Assembly: GCA_948146395.1 (NCBI GenBank)
Contig: OX411559.1
Location: 28,302,708 to 28,366,707, forward strand
Direction: 5' to 3'
Source: Fragum whitleyi
Taxonomy: Eukaryota > Mollusca > Bivalvia > Cardiida > Cardiidae
Length of the DNA: 64,000 nt
Shown here: piece after piece, positions 45,544 to 56,611 of the stretch
How the letters are laid out: every line of letters starts with the position of its first letter
Numbering within the stretch: position 1 is the first letter of the stretch
Notes under the pieces: generated by a model
Database searches by the model: none
Told to the model about the DNA's origin: nothing
Seen by the model: the letters and a program-made list of their open reading frames with translations, nothing else
Program-made: the position numbers and the translations under genes

Positions 45544-46957
45544 GAATCCCCCAAGAAGGAGGATCAGCCACTGAAATCAGACAGGACGGATATAACTGAC
45601 AGGAGTACTACAAGTACAACAAGTGGCTCCTTGACAACAGCCACTGAGAGTACACTGGAACCCCGCCCTCCATCCGCCCCTAAACCACAGAGACGGGGCA
45701 AAACTAGCTCCTCCTCCTCTAGCTCTTCTAGCAGCTCAGACGACACGGAGGATGAAAAATACAAGAGAAAAAAGAGGGATAAAAGATTGAAGGCTGAAGC
45801 TGAACGAATGAAGAAAGAAATGGAAGAAAAGGAAATGGAAAGAAAGAAAAGACAACAGGAAGAGGAAGAAAGGAAGAAAAAAGAGGAAGAGGAAAGAAAG
45901 AAAAGGTTTGAAGAGGAAGATAGAAAGAGGAGAGAAGAAATGCAGAAAAGAGATGAAGAAAGAAAACAGAGGGAATTAGAGATTAGACAAAGAAAGGAAG
46001 CAGAAGATAGAAAGAGGGAAGAAGAGCTCCAGAGGAGAAAAGCAGAGGAAGATAGAATGCAAGCTTCATATGAGAAACAACTTCAGTTGATCAAACTACA
46101 GAGAGAAAGTGACAATAACCTTCTGTCTCCAAAGAAAGAAGAACCACAATCTAGTGAAAAGTCTGTAATTGAGGTGGAAGCTAGAACAAGTTATTCTCAG
46201 CCACCACCTGCTAAAGAACCTGAAAAAGATCAGCCAGCTTCAGATACTGAATCAACAACCACTAGGACTTCTGATACAACAGCTACAACTGAAAGTGAAG
46301 GGGAGAAGGAGAAAGACAAATCATCTGTGACACCAATGACAACAATCACAGAGGAAAAAGGAAAAACAACAGAAAGACGATCATCAACATCCTCAACTGG
46401 TTCGTCAAGCAGTTCTAGTTCTGAAGGTGAATTGAAAGTCATTGATCAGAAAAAAGATGAACCAATCAAAGATGAAATCAAACCAGTTGTTGTAACAGAA
46501 ACCCAACAAGCTTCTGTTGAGACCAAGGAAGAAGTAGAGAAACCAGTCATCACCAAAACAGAGCAGAAGGAATCATCCTCTGATTCCAGTTCAAGTTCAG
46601 GTTCTAGCTCTGAGAGTGAATCCGATGAAGACAATAAGAAAGTTGAATCTCCAAAACCAGTTATCACAGAGACTAAAGTTGTACAGGAACAAGAGACAGC
46701 TGAAACAGTAGTCTCGTCACCACCAGCTCCACAACAACCAGCATCCAGCAGTTCTGGTGATACCACGACAACAGAGACTGATAGTGAGAGCACGCCTCGT
46801 CCAGTAATCCCTCAACAACAACCACAACAGGAAGTACAAAAACCACCATCACAGGTAATTGAGGAGAAGATAGACGAGCCTCTGAAAGGAATGTCTGCTG
46901 ATGAACCTCCACAATCTGTTGCCATGGAAACAAAACCAGAAACACCAAAGAAAGAAG
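45544..46957 (+). CDS. Large exon: K/E-rich single helix followed by Ser/Thr-rich disordered region
   Basis: The exon follows the acceptor CTATTCCTTACAG and ends at GTAAGG, phase 0 in and phase 1 out. It encodes residues 1705-2175. The first part is Ser/Thr-rich with PRPPSAPKPQRRGK and a run of 12 serines. From about 45757 to 46110 it is a highly charged Lys/Arg/Glu helix (KYKRKKRDKRLKAEAERMKK onward), of the type that forms a stable single helix or coiled coil. The rest is Ser/Thr/Glu/Pro-rich with several poly-Ser tracts followed by acidic residues (SSDSSSSSGSSSESESDED). No enzyme domain. The opposite-strand frames at 46230-47008 are shadows of its biased composition. Confidence 0.85.
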
Positions 46958-47210
46958 GTAAGGAATCAAATGGCATATTGATGGTTCAGCAAATTTAAAA
47001 GTATACATGTGTCAACATAGTACACATTGTATCTTTCCATCTCTTCAATCTTATGAACTTTACATATTCTAGTAACTTAGAAATGTTAAGGTACAAAACT
47101 CCTGATTCACATCAAGCAACCTCTCATCAATATGTAGGACAAGATCAAACTTGTAACAACACGGCTGATTCAGGTGCATCATCATTTCACAAATACATCA
47201 TGTATTTCAG

Positions 47211-47312
47211 AGACAGAAGATAGCAGTTCAGACAGCAGTTCCTCAGACAGTTCTAGTGATTCTGAGTCAGAGACAGAGACAGAAGATAATAAAAAACAAA
47301 CATCAGGGCAAG
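47211..47312 (+). CDS. Ser/Asp/Glu-rich exon
   Basis: The exon lies between the acceptor CATCATGTATTTCAG and the donor GTAGTA, phase 1 in and phase 1 out (102 nt, skippable). It encodes E-T-E-D-S-S-S-D-S-S-S-S-D-S-S-S-D-S-E and continues ETETEDNKKQTSGQ. It continues the acidic Ser-rich tail of the large exon and looks like a multi-site casein-kinase-2 substrate, which is inference. Confidence 0.72.
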
Positions 47313-47866
47313 GTAGTATTAACCCTTATAAATGTAAATTTTGTTTCAAGTAAATTACCAATTTTAAGGGCATTATTCCTACATAAATGAAGTAAAGGCA
47401 TGCAGTATAGATAATGATTATACTTCATGTGTGTACAGGCTGATCTTTGTCCAAAGTTTACTGTATAGGTGAAATATGTTGAGCACAGGGAGAGAAGGGT
47501 TTATGGTAAATCTTTATATCTGCTTACTATCACTGCTCTTATGATATGTTTTGAATCAGACTGGAAAAAATTCTATTGGTCAGATAATTTGATTGTTTAA
47601 ACTTTCACATTCATCAATCAGGAGCAGCTTGTTTTACTGTTGTCTGTCTGCAGAACCTTTTCAAAAGCTGAAAAGATGGTTTAAGATTCACTTTGTGAAG
47701 ACAATTTATTTAATAGTAATCTTTATTGACCAAATTTGTGTAAGCAAATAATGGTAAATATCAGGTCATAGGTTAAGGTCACCTAAATTCCTTAAAGCTG
47801 GAATTCTAGAGAGAACTACATTTTTTTTCATATGGATAACACAGTAAATTATTCTGTATTTTTCAG
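47313..47866. other. Intron, nothing recognised
   Basis: A 554-bp AT-rich intron in which I see no repeat or motif that I can support. Confidence 0.5.
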
Positions 47867-47908
47867 GAAAGTCTGTCAGTGAAAGTGATGGGGAAAATAT
47901 GCATGGAG
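47867..47908 (+). CDS. 42-nt microexon (GKSVSESDGENMHG)
   Basis: The exon lies between the acceptor GTATTTTTCAG and the donor GTACGT, phase 1 in and phase 1 out. It encodes G-K-S-V-S-E-S-D-G-E-N-M-H-G. It is symmetrical, so optional inclusion would keep the frame. The call rests on good splice sites at both ends and acidic Ser-rich content like its neighbours. Confidence 0.65.
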
Positions 47909-48577
47909 GTACGTAAACTTGATATCATATCCAGATCTTTAGACTTGTTTATATTAAGTGATATTGCAGCCAACGATTTAATGGAGATGAAATTTAGAAA
48001 AAAAAATTCTTTGTCTTTCTGGGGAGAAAATGTTTTGAAAGACAATGAAAAAAGCTGATTTCATGAGAAACCCCAAGGTATAATTATATCCAAGGTGTTA
48101 TCATTGTCATCATCTTTGTTGTTATTATTGTCTTTGTTGTGTAAAAACTTTGACATTTTGTGATATATCTGGTTCTACTAAAGGCATTCACTTGAAATTT
48201 GGCGCACATATTCACTGTCAAAAGAAGAATCTTTTACATCAAGGGGGACAATTCTAGATGTATTTTGTACAAATTTTGCCCCCTTTTCACCCTAAATTTT
48301 TTATCCATTATCGAGCACCCAACAGCCAAGCTTAGGAAACCATAGGTGGTGCTCTTGTTTTAAATATTAAATACAGATTCATCTATCATATGCTGTCTCA
48401 ATTTAAAGTTATTTCATTTTGATAACCACAAAACTTCATTTCACAGAGTTGCTATAGAATGGATGGCTCAGTGTGAACAGTTGTAACTACCTACTTGTTT
48501 ATAGGCAGTTATAACAGTTTCGGGCTGAGCCATGGGAATGCTCTATCCAGATGTATTCATGTCCCCATACTTTTCAG
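47909..48577. other. Intron with a repeat end and a palindromic hairpin
   Basis: It contains a decayed repeat end near 48300-48362 (ATTATCGAGCACCCAACAGC...GGTGCTCTTGTTT) and the hairpin at 48463-48534, which lies 43 nt before the next exon. The rest is AT-rich. Confidence 0.5.
48463..48534. repeat. Palindromic hairpin (type B) next to a splice acceptor
   Basis: The left arm ATGGCTCAGTGTGAACAGTT and the right arm AACAGTTTCGGGCTGAGCCAT pair around CTACTTGTTTATAGG. It lies in the last 115 nt of the intron before exon 48578. Same family as 2066 and 25224. Confidence 0.7.
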
Positions 48578-48738
48578 GTAATGACCCTGAGAATGTTGCT
48601 GGAGAGGGTACAAGACCTGAATCTCGTCTCGCTCAAAGCTCTGTAAAACCTCCCATCACAGTAGATGGGAGTATACTCCCTTTGATAAAGGATGAGTCAT
48701 CAGTAGAACTAAACGGAGTAAAACTTGATGATGAACAG
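48578..48738 (+). CDS. Linker exon before the LRR domain
   Basis: The exon follows the acceptor CATACTTTTCAG and ends at GTAGGG, phase 1 in and phase 0 out. It encodes G-N-D-P-E-N-V-A-G-E-G-T-R-P-E-S-R-L, then SSVKPPITVDGSILPLIKDE, SVELNGVKL and DDEQ. Compared with upstream exons it is less acidic and gains hydrophobics, consistent with the start of the folded C-terminal domain. Confidence 0.78.
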
Positions 48739-51018
48739 GTAGGGTGTTTCAGTCCAGTTTCATAAGTTGTAAATCTATCATGTGATTAACATGTATATTA
48801 GTAAATCCTGAAATAAATCATGAATCAGGGATAGTTGTATCCTAGTATTATTCAAACCAATGCCAGTTTTCACAAAATGAGTCTGTTGACATCATGAATA
48901 AACTGTTATTATAACCAATTTATACTTAACTCCAAAGTTTAAGTCTACAAATACATGTCCTCTTAAAACCTATACCGTTTATGACTTACTTGTATTTTTT
49001 ATTCTAATTCCTGTCAAAACTGACTACTCTTTTATAGACCGGGTTTTTGACTAATGGGTTACAGTTTCCTTTCCGTAGGAACGTCTTCTTAGTAAACATG
49101 CCCCCTTACCTTTCTGGTCTGATGCATAAAGGTTTCACAAAAATCTTTAATGTGCATTTAAAGACATTATTTCACATGGCAAAAAAAAAACATTTCAAAA
49201 TCTTTTAAATTTTTGCTGACGTCAAAAGTTACATAAGAACATTATCAGCCAAAATTGGGTTTACTGAGGCAAGCCATAGGCGTTGTACTATCAATACAAA
49301 CTTCAGACTGTTCCTAAAACTTGAAGGATGGTCTTAGAAACGTTTAAACTGCTTTTTACATTTTTCCAATTGAATTTTAAAGACTGGTGCAACTAATCAT
49401 ATGTTTTAATCTTTGCTTGTTACTGCACAGACAAGTTAGTGCCATCAAGTCATATTGTTGTTTGACTGTAGCATATGATCTGTTAATCAATAGCACACTA
49501 ACAATTAACAAATCTGAATCACATGATGGCTCCTGTAAAACACTCGTTAAAGCCTTTTATAAGCCAATTTTCTTAAAGAAATTGGCTATTTGAAAGCCCG
49601 CTTAAAAATTGTTGAATCTAATGTAACTCATAAAGCGTTCTTAAGCATTAAATTTCAGGTTTTATCCTCCTAAGGCGATTTTTCACACTGATCACGGGAT
49701 GAATGCTTACCCCACCCACTCTCTTACCATGCAATTTGAGTGATTTATGAAAGATTCATCAGACAAAATGCAAAACTTTTTGACACCGATATAATTTTGT
49801 GGGCATCACAGAAGTGTTCACTTGCGAAATGCATACTCTAATTCAGGATGGAAATACCATTTGTACGCTTGGGAACTTTTTTTTGATAGTGGTGTCAAGC
49901 AACGCGCATCTGTTTAAAAAACAGTCTTGGGAATCATCATTATTAAATCCTGTTCATGATTATATGATTGTTCTACCAAAAATTGTAAAGAAAGATTAAA
50001 AATAGTGAAAGGGTGTGCATTTCTTTCAATTTATATGTTGTGCATGTTTCTTTTGGATTTAAAGTATATTTTATTAAGTGATGTCATTATAAATGGAGTG
50101 AATTGTATAATTCTCAAGTTTTAAAAAAACTTATTCATTGTGAAATTATTTCACATAAGCTTAAAATGCCCAAGGTGGGTATTGTGATTGGTCATTGTCT
50201 GGCATCTCTCTATTTCAAAAAAACCCTTCTCCTCCAAAACTATGCATCAGCTTTGAACCTAACTTTACAGAAATTGTCCTTAGGATAAGCACTTTCAAAC
50301 TACATGTACTTCATAGAATTGGAATCCATGATGAACTCTGATTGCCATGGAAACAGAGTGAATAAAAATTTAAACATCTTCTTCAAAACCCAAAGCTTTC
50401 ATATTTGACAAGTAGTGTTGCCCATTACTTGTAATGGAAAATGTGGCCTTATTTTAAATTTTCTTAAAACACAAATAGTACATTTGAGATGAGGGAAAAA
50501 ACCTCTCTATTTAAGGATTGATTTAGTTGATACTTTCAAAGGTTATTCTCCATCTTGTGACCTGGAGCATTATTCCACCTTCATTCTTATAATGCACTAT
50601 TAGAGTAAAAGGGAGCTTTCATTTCAATGATAATCCTTTTGGCAGCATATCTTGTGACAGCGACACTCTTGTTTCTTGGTGTCAGAATGTTTGAGAATTA
50701 AGAATTTTCATCTTATAACTATACAAATATCCATTTGATATCCCATATGATATTTTGTATGATATCACATGGATATTTTAAGAACGATGACACAATGTGG
50801 TTATTTTTAGAAACTTTCATTTCTGTTAGAAACAAAGATGAAAACAAGGCAAATAAAGGTTATAAGATAAATATAATACATACTTAGTGTATTGTAAGAA
50901 AAAATATCTAACCAGGTTGTGGGAATCGAATATTGTGTCCTCGTTGGATATTTTTTTCATACAAAACACTATATATGTATTTTATTTATAACAGCATTCT
51001 CAAATTCCACATTTACAG
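48739..51018. other. 2.3-kb intron, mostly unremarkable, ending in a MITE-like element
   Basis: AT-rich, with a degraded X-box-like ATTGCCATGGAAAC near 50342, a decayed repeat end (GGCAGCATATCTTGTGACAG near 50640) and the element at 50720-50985 directly before the next exon. Nothing else was recognised. Confidence 0.5.
50720..50985 (-). mobile_element. MITE-like element, inverse copy of 32250-32510
   Basis: TATCCCATATGATATTTTGT, then TGTGGTTATTTTTAGAAACT, then AATACATACTTAGTGTATTG and its inverted partner AAAACACTATATATGTATTT reproduce, on the opposite strand, the order seen at 32250-32510. The loop here is longer and carries CTAACCAGG...GTTGGATA. It ends about 33 nt before the LRR exon acceptor. 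Confidence 0.6.
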
Positions 51019-51242
51019 GTGACCCAGCTGTGTAATTATATAGCTGAAAAAGATGCCATTAACTCTGTAACAGTCAGAAATGCAGGCCTTGATGATATGG
51101 CATTCCAAAATGTGGCTCTGTCCCTTCAAGTGACCCTATCTACCCCTTCATTGTTAAACTTCAGTCAGAATCAACTGAGTGGTAAAGCCATGACCCATCT
51201 GTCTCCTGCTATCAAGAAAAATACGGAACTTGATATTCTTAT
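51019..51242 (+). CDS. LRR exon 1 (ribonuclease-inhibitor-type repeats)
   Basis: The exon follows the acceptor TCCACATTTACAG and ends at GTAAGT, phase 0 in and phase 2 out. It encodes V-T-Q-L-C-N-Y-I-A-E-K-D-A-I, then SVTVRNAGLDD, the repeat NFSQNQLSGKAMTHLSPAI and KKNTELDIL. The L/N spacing with a helix after each strand is that of RI-type (28-residue class) leucine-rich repeats, which act as protein-binding solenoids. It continues without frame loss into the next exon, where ILNGNPVGNVG completes a repeat. Confidence 0.85.
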
Positions 51243-51752
51243 GTAAGTGATAGAAATAAGGACTCTAATTAGGAAAATGATTGATACATTTCTGATATCA
51301 TTAAAAAGATTTTCTCTTTTTTTCGGATCTGGTTGCTATGACTTAAATATCTATCAAAATATGAATAAACAATTCTGAATTAATCGTTTTCTAAATAGAT
51401 TTCAAACACAGTCTTGGAAAAAATTGATAAATTCTTTTTTATGGATCTGCAAACTGGCATCTTGGTATTGGAGGCAAAATTAAGAGAACTTCAAAAGAAA
51501 GAAAAAATCAACAAGTAGCTTGAGTTTGTCAAGTTTTTTGGTCTCCTATTATTTCTTTCGTTACAGAAATGTTTTTAAATTCATGAATTTATAGTTATAC
51601 TGAACAAAATTGTAATAGCTATTTACTTGTATTGTACAAGGTACTTGTTTTTTTAGCACACATATTTTTTTCATAAAATTGCCAAATATTTCATACCTAC
51701 GGATTGTTAAAATGTAAGCTTGTCATAGGAGAGATGTTGTTTGTTTTTTCAG
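51243..51752. other. Intron between the two LRR exons
   Basis: A 510-bp AT-rich intron with no repeat or motif that I can support. Confidence 0.6.
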
Positions 51753-52365
51753 ATTAAATGGTAATCCAGTAGGTAATGTTGGTTGTAAGGTGATTGTGGA
51801 TGCTATCCTTAAGGCCAAAGATCCGTTCCCATTCTTACGACGAGCCTCAGGTTATCTCACACCATCAGAAGCACGGGAGCAAAAGGCAGAGGGTAAACCC
51901 ATAGACGAGGACGAACCAGAAAATAAATGTAAGATACGAGAAATCGACCTCGGTGATGCAAAAATATCTGATGCTGGAATCACAGAACTAAGTCGACTGC
52001 TAGAAAATAATAAAACCGTGGAATCCCTTAACTTGAATGGTAACACAGAAATTTCTGTAAAGGGTTGGGAACGTTTTGGTCAAGCTTTGAAAAAGAATAG
52101 TACACTTAAAACCCTCTCATTAGACTTTACGGATATTGGTGATGATGGACTGGAATGTTTGGTGAAAGGTTTAATGGTGAATACAGGGATCAGAGCATTA
52201 GAGCTAGAAAGTGCTGGGCTGACTGAGAAAGGTGGACAACTGCTATGTGATCTACTGAAGTCTAACTCTTCAATTCTGGAGCTAACAGTTACTACAGGAA
52301 ATAGCATTTCAGAGTCAACTCTAAATGAAATTAGGAAATATTTATCATTGAACAACAAAAGCTAA
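51753..52365 (+). CDS. Last exon: LRR 2 to C-terminus and stop
   Basis: The exon follows the acceptor TTGTTTTTTCAG, phase 2 in, and ends with TAA at 52363-52365. It encodes residues 2352-2555. It completes L-N-G-N-P-V-G-N-V-G-C, then has a ~40-residue charged insert (FLRRASGYLTPSEAREQKAE...) between repeats, then about five RI-type repeats: REIDLGDAKISDAGITELS, ESLNLNGNTEISVKGWERFG, KTLSLDFTDIGDDGLECLV, RALELESAGLTEKGGQLLCD and LELTVTTGNSISESTLNEI. There is no capping domain beyond KYLSLNNKS. The role is probably protein binding, partner unknown. Confidence 0.9.
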
Positions 52366-52690
52366 AGTTACTGTTGATAAATATGATATTTATATTTTAT
52401 AAAAAGTTATATTTCAGGATCTAGAGAATTTTAAAAAGTGTACTCAATATGTGAAAACCAAGACTTCTGGCACTATCTTTTGTTGCTTTTCAGCCATTTA
52501 AATTCTACTTATATTATTTTGGTAGTCCATTGATTATTTCCATCTCAGCAGAAGTACCAAACAGAAAAATTTTAGTAGCATTTTATTAAAATGATTAGTA
52601 CTAGATTTCAATTTCCATTCCAGAAATATTTTGAAAATTTGTGAAATCCAGAGTTTTAACATTGAATTTTTGTGAAGTTTACATTAGTAG
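52366..52690 (+). other. 3' untranslated region of the long form
   Basis: AT-rich sequence between the stop and the first canonical AATAAA. No conserved element was recognised. Confidence 0.6.
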
Positions 52691-52705
52691 AATAAATAAA
52701 TAAAT
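52691..52705 (+). terminator. Polyadenylation signal (overlapping AATAAA)
   Basis: AATAAATAAATAAAT gives three overlapping AATAAA hexamers 326 nt after the stop codon. T-rich sequence (TTGATTTATTTGATT) follows within 20 nt. It is the best polyadenylation candidate after the LRR exon. Confidence 0.6.
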
Positions 52706-53168
52706 GTAGTTGATTTATTTGATTAAAACACATCCTTGATTTTGTCTTCTTAGTGACTTTATCTGTCTAGTGTCTAGTGTCAGTATTGCTAGATAAATTG
52801 TAATAATGAAGATGTTTTCTAGACACTTGGTATTTATGTGTGTTCCCAGTCAAACAATGGAAATCAATATTATCGATGGCAGTCTTTTAATATGAATTAT
52901 GTCAGGTCAAAGATGTGTTTTGATCAATTTTAAAATGTTACAATTTTTATTCCGTCCTCACAGATTACATTATTTTTACTATATTTTAGTTGTTATTTCA
53001 AAGCTCTTTTGTGATAAAAGTTAGATGTCCTAGTTTTCTATATAAAATCAAATAGAATGAGTGAGTTTTGAATTTCCATATGAGAATTTATAGAGAATAT
53101 AGAGAATGATACAAATGATAACTGATACAAGATCAACAATACAAGACTAGTGAGAAACTACACATCAA

Positions 53169-53238
53169 GGGGTCATCCCAATACTATTGTAAGAGATCAT
53201 ATATTTACAGGCCCATACAATAGTTTTGTACTGACCCC
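53169..53238. repeat. Palindromic hairpin (type A)
   Basis: The arms GGGGTCATCCCAATACTATT and AATAGTTTTGTACTGACCCC pair with several mismatches around ATATTTAC. Same family as 13929 and 35353. Confidence 0.7.
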
Positions 53239-54748
53239 TCCGAGTCATAGAATATCGCCATTGTCATAATGGAACTGGAACACTTCCAGATTTTACAGAA
53301 TTTTGGATTTTCATGGTATTCATCTGTTGTATCTTATCTTTTATAAAATGCATATTTTAATGGATTCCTGCATTCTAGGGAACCTTGATTTTATTCAAAA
53401 TGACTAGGGTTATGTTTTTTATGAAATTGTTATGAAACTTTATTTTATTTTCTGATGTATTTGAATGTTGAGAGTTTTTTTTCAGAGTCATACTGCTGCA
53501 CTAGTTCTTTGCTCACATACATTTGTATTGTTATTGTGTCTATTGTGTACCTCCATCTACAACAATTGGGTTATAGTTGTTACTCCATGTTTTTTCTGTC
53601 GTTTATTCATTTAAAGTTCAACATTATTTGACTAAGAATAATGAAAGTTTACAAAAATGTAAACAATTTGTACAAAAAATAGGAGGTGTCCTACCCATTT
53701 TAGTTAAAAGGTTAAGGTCACAAAATCAGATTTGTTTGAAACCATTCCTATCTCAAAGCCATTTGATTTAGAATCTTGAAACTTCATAGCCATGACTTAA
53801 TAGGAATTCTGGAAGTTTCACTCCACAATCTGACGCCAGTTTGGCCAAAATTTCCCCAAACTCGCTGGACAGTTTTATGGTTCCATGATTATCTGATAAT
53901 TGCTTCCATGGGACTATTAAATGCATCATGCTGCCTGTTACAGTTGGGTTATTCTGAGAACTGGCCAATGATTTCTCCTCGTTCCAGCAGAGTAAACAAA
54001 ATACCATGGTCAAAACTGCTTGGGTAACGGACTACCTTGAGTTAATCACCTATGATTTTCTGGTAAATCAAGATAATGGTCAATAGAGCAGTGGTCCAAA
54101 ATGTTACAGTCTCGTGGCGTCGGATGGAGCAGTGGTTTATAAACATGTCGAATCTTATATATCTACTTTGCAATTGATCTGGGTAATTTTGTGATACATT
54201 TACATTATAATGTTTGATTATATACATTGAAGATCTTGTTTTCTTATGATCCTCTGTCTATCTATGCAACTGGAATTAAAACTTATTCCTTAAAGTTGCC
54301 TATTTCCTATACCTGGTGTATCTTAGATACAATGGCAATGGATAAAGAGTTGCCATGTTACACTGGGTAAAGTATTGGACCCCTAATTATTTGGTCCCTA
54401 ATTAATCTCAAGGGTCTATAAATATCCTTTATTGACATTTGTCATTTTGCCATCCATCATAATTGGATAATTTTAAAGCTTTGGATGCAGAGCAGTTTGA
54501 GGCAAACAAGGGATGTGGTGATAGTACTAATATGAGAAATATACAGAATTTATGGCTTATGAAATAAGCAGCAGAGACAAGACTGAAATTCTGAAAAAAA
54601 CTCATTCAAACCAACAAAATTGGGTACATGTCTTATTGTCCAAATCAACAAAAAAGGTTAATTGGAGATGGGTCATTCTTGAAGCTGTAAAAGTTGGGAT
54701 CAAACCAGGGATTCATCCTCTGGAATCTAATGATAAACACGACTAGAC

Positions 54749-54885
54749 CAGCCCTGCGTTCAGGGTGAAAACATTAGTGAAGCATTTTCGAAATGCTCCC
54801 TCGCTTTGCATGTATGTGCATGTGCAAAGTGGGGTATCATCTCAAAGCACTTGCGAAATGTTTTTACATCCTGAACACAGGGCTG
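54749..54885. mobile_element. 137-bp fully palindromic MITE (CAGCCCTG ends)
   Basis: CAGCCCTGCGTTCAGGGTGA at the left is mirrored by ACATCCTGAACACAGGGCTG at the right. Inner blocks also pair (GCATTTTCGAAATGC with GCACTTGCGAAATG, and CTTTGCATG with CATGTGCAAAG). Almost the whole element folds back on itself. A half copy is at 1535-1604. Confidence 0.7.
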
Positions 54886-56611
54886 ATCTGATGCCCACAA
54901 TTATTTACAAACAAATGTATTGTTAATCAGTTGACTTTAGAAAAGTGTATTAGTGTTTCAAGAATACATATTATGCTTCCTTTCACAACACATTCCAATA
55001 GAATCCAAATATTTGTGATAAAATGATTATTTTTGTATGTATTTTAGAGATGGGACTGTCAAGGTTGTAGTAGTTGCACTATTCATAAAAACTTTAACAG
55101 CTTATGTAAAACATTGGCAACAATTTCCTGAGTGTGGTCTTCTTTAACAAGATGCAAGTGAAAAATTTGCTGAAGAAAATGTTGAATCAGTGTTTATAAT
55201 CCATAGAGGGCAAAGTGAAAACTGATCAAACTGTGTGGTATAACAAGCTGATCCAAGTCTTTACTCATATACACACATATCTTTTTATAACGATTCAGTT
55301 TTCAAAGAAAATCTAAGGTATCTTTATCAACAATGATATCATTGGTGTTGTTGGTTTTTTTTATTGTTGTTGGTATTGTTGGGGTAGATGTTGTTATGAC
55401 AAACTTTAACTTTAGTCATATCTCTGTCAAATTGAAGATTTCATTAAACCTAGTATGTGTGTTCACCATTGAAAGAGCTATCAAGACTATCAATAGGGAT
55501 TATTCTGAGAACATTCTTGTATGAGTTGTGCCCTTTTTTTATGTATTGGCATTATCCAGCACCTGTAGTCAACAACAGAGATATGGCCTTGGTTAAAGTT
55601 TGTCACACCTACACCAACAATCAATCAATACCAAGATGATGTTTTGTTGAGATAGCTGAGATAATAATTGAACAATTTTCAAACATGTCCAATTTATTAG
55701 AATTTGTGCATAAGAATAACATGATGATAAAAGTTTGAAAATATTGAAAAGGAAGATTAATTATTTTGGAAATTAATTTATTGGTCAAAACATGCTTTTT
55801 ATTCCTCTCCATAGTCACTTTACAGGGTCATAAAAAGTAGGGTTTGCATGGTATAAGTCAAATTTTGACTTGTCAATTTATACAAATGTATTGTAATCAC
55901 AAGTCATAATACCATATTTGATTTATACTAGGTTTGTGTATAAAGATATCTTAAGATAATTTATTGCTTTAATTAAATCATGACAAATCACTTAAAATAT
56001 TTAGATGACATTATGCAAATATCCTGCTAGAACAAAGTCCCATGTTTTCCTGTAATTTTATTCAAGACTTTTTACAAAGTAGATGAAAATAAAGAAAATA
56101 TCATTTGTATCTTGATGCTTCTATTGTTTGTTGAAAGTTCCCTGCAAAAATCCTGAAATAAATGAATTCATTTGATTAAGTCCAGCAAGCTATTGTCAGG
56201 GCCAGAGTGCATATTGAGGTGCTTGAGTGCCTGATTCTCTTCACAGACCAGAATCTTCTGATAATGATTAACAGAGAATAAGATATTTTGTAAAGAAGAG
56301 AAGCAACTGACATATATTACACTTTTCAATTTGAAATCTATCTTCAGAACATTCTTGCAAAATTGAAATGAAATCAAATCAATAAATTGTAATCATTTTC
56401 AAACCTCTCATTTGCGTTCCTGACCACAATATACTTCTGTAACCATTATTCAATGTCCATCATCAACATTTTGTTTTCACTCTAGAGGCCACAAATATTG
56501 TCCAGTTTTCATTATACTTGGTTAGAATGTTTGCCAGGGCATCAGGATAAACCCTATTGAAGTTGGGAAGAATCCATGCCATATCATTGGAAAAGGAGCC
56601 TTCATGATAAT

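Larger units (their letters stand above)
6004..52705 (+). other. ERICH3: Gene span: ERICH3-like DUF4590 / hendecad coiled-coil / LRR gene (5' end outside window)
   Basis: Fifteen constitutive exons with GT/AG borders chain without a frame break. The splice phases, in order, are 1,2,1,1,1,1,0,1,0,1,1,1,0,2. They total 7668 nt, or 2555 residues plus stop. The order along the protein is DUF4590, acidic region, basic SP/RS patch, 59 hendecads, acidic region, K/E-rich helix, Ser-rich region, LRRs. DUF4590 is the signature of vertebrate ERICH3, which has been reported in primary cilia. An LRR tail is not a feature I know in ERICH3. The first exon seen has a splice acceptor and no credible start, so N-terminal exons lie to the left or were missed. 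An alternative is two genes, ERICH3-like ending at 31980 and an LRR gene beginning before 40460. Matching phase across that gap and the lack of a visible start exon favour one gene. Confidence 0.7.
52706..56611. other. Intergenic or distal 3' region with small elements
   Basis: It holds the hairpin at 53169-53238, a possible SINE relic near 54500-54560 (GGGATGTGGTGATAGTACTA) and the palindromic MITE at 54749-54885. The remainder is AT-rich without a credible coding frame. The short open frames here (up to 83 residues) lack splice context, repeats of codon pattern or recognisable domains. Confidence 0.6.

Noticed and set aside
46230..47008. Minus-strand frames of 70-115 residues under the Ser-rich exon
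   Set aside because: Explained by biased Ser/Glu codons on the + strand.
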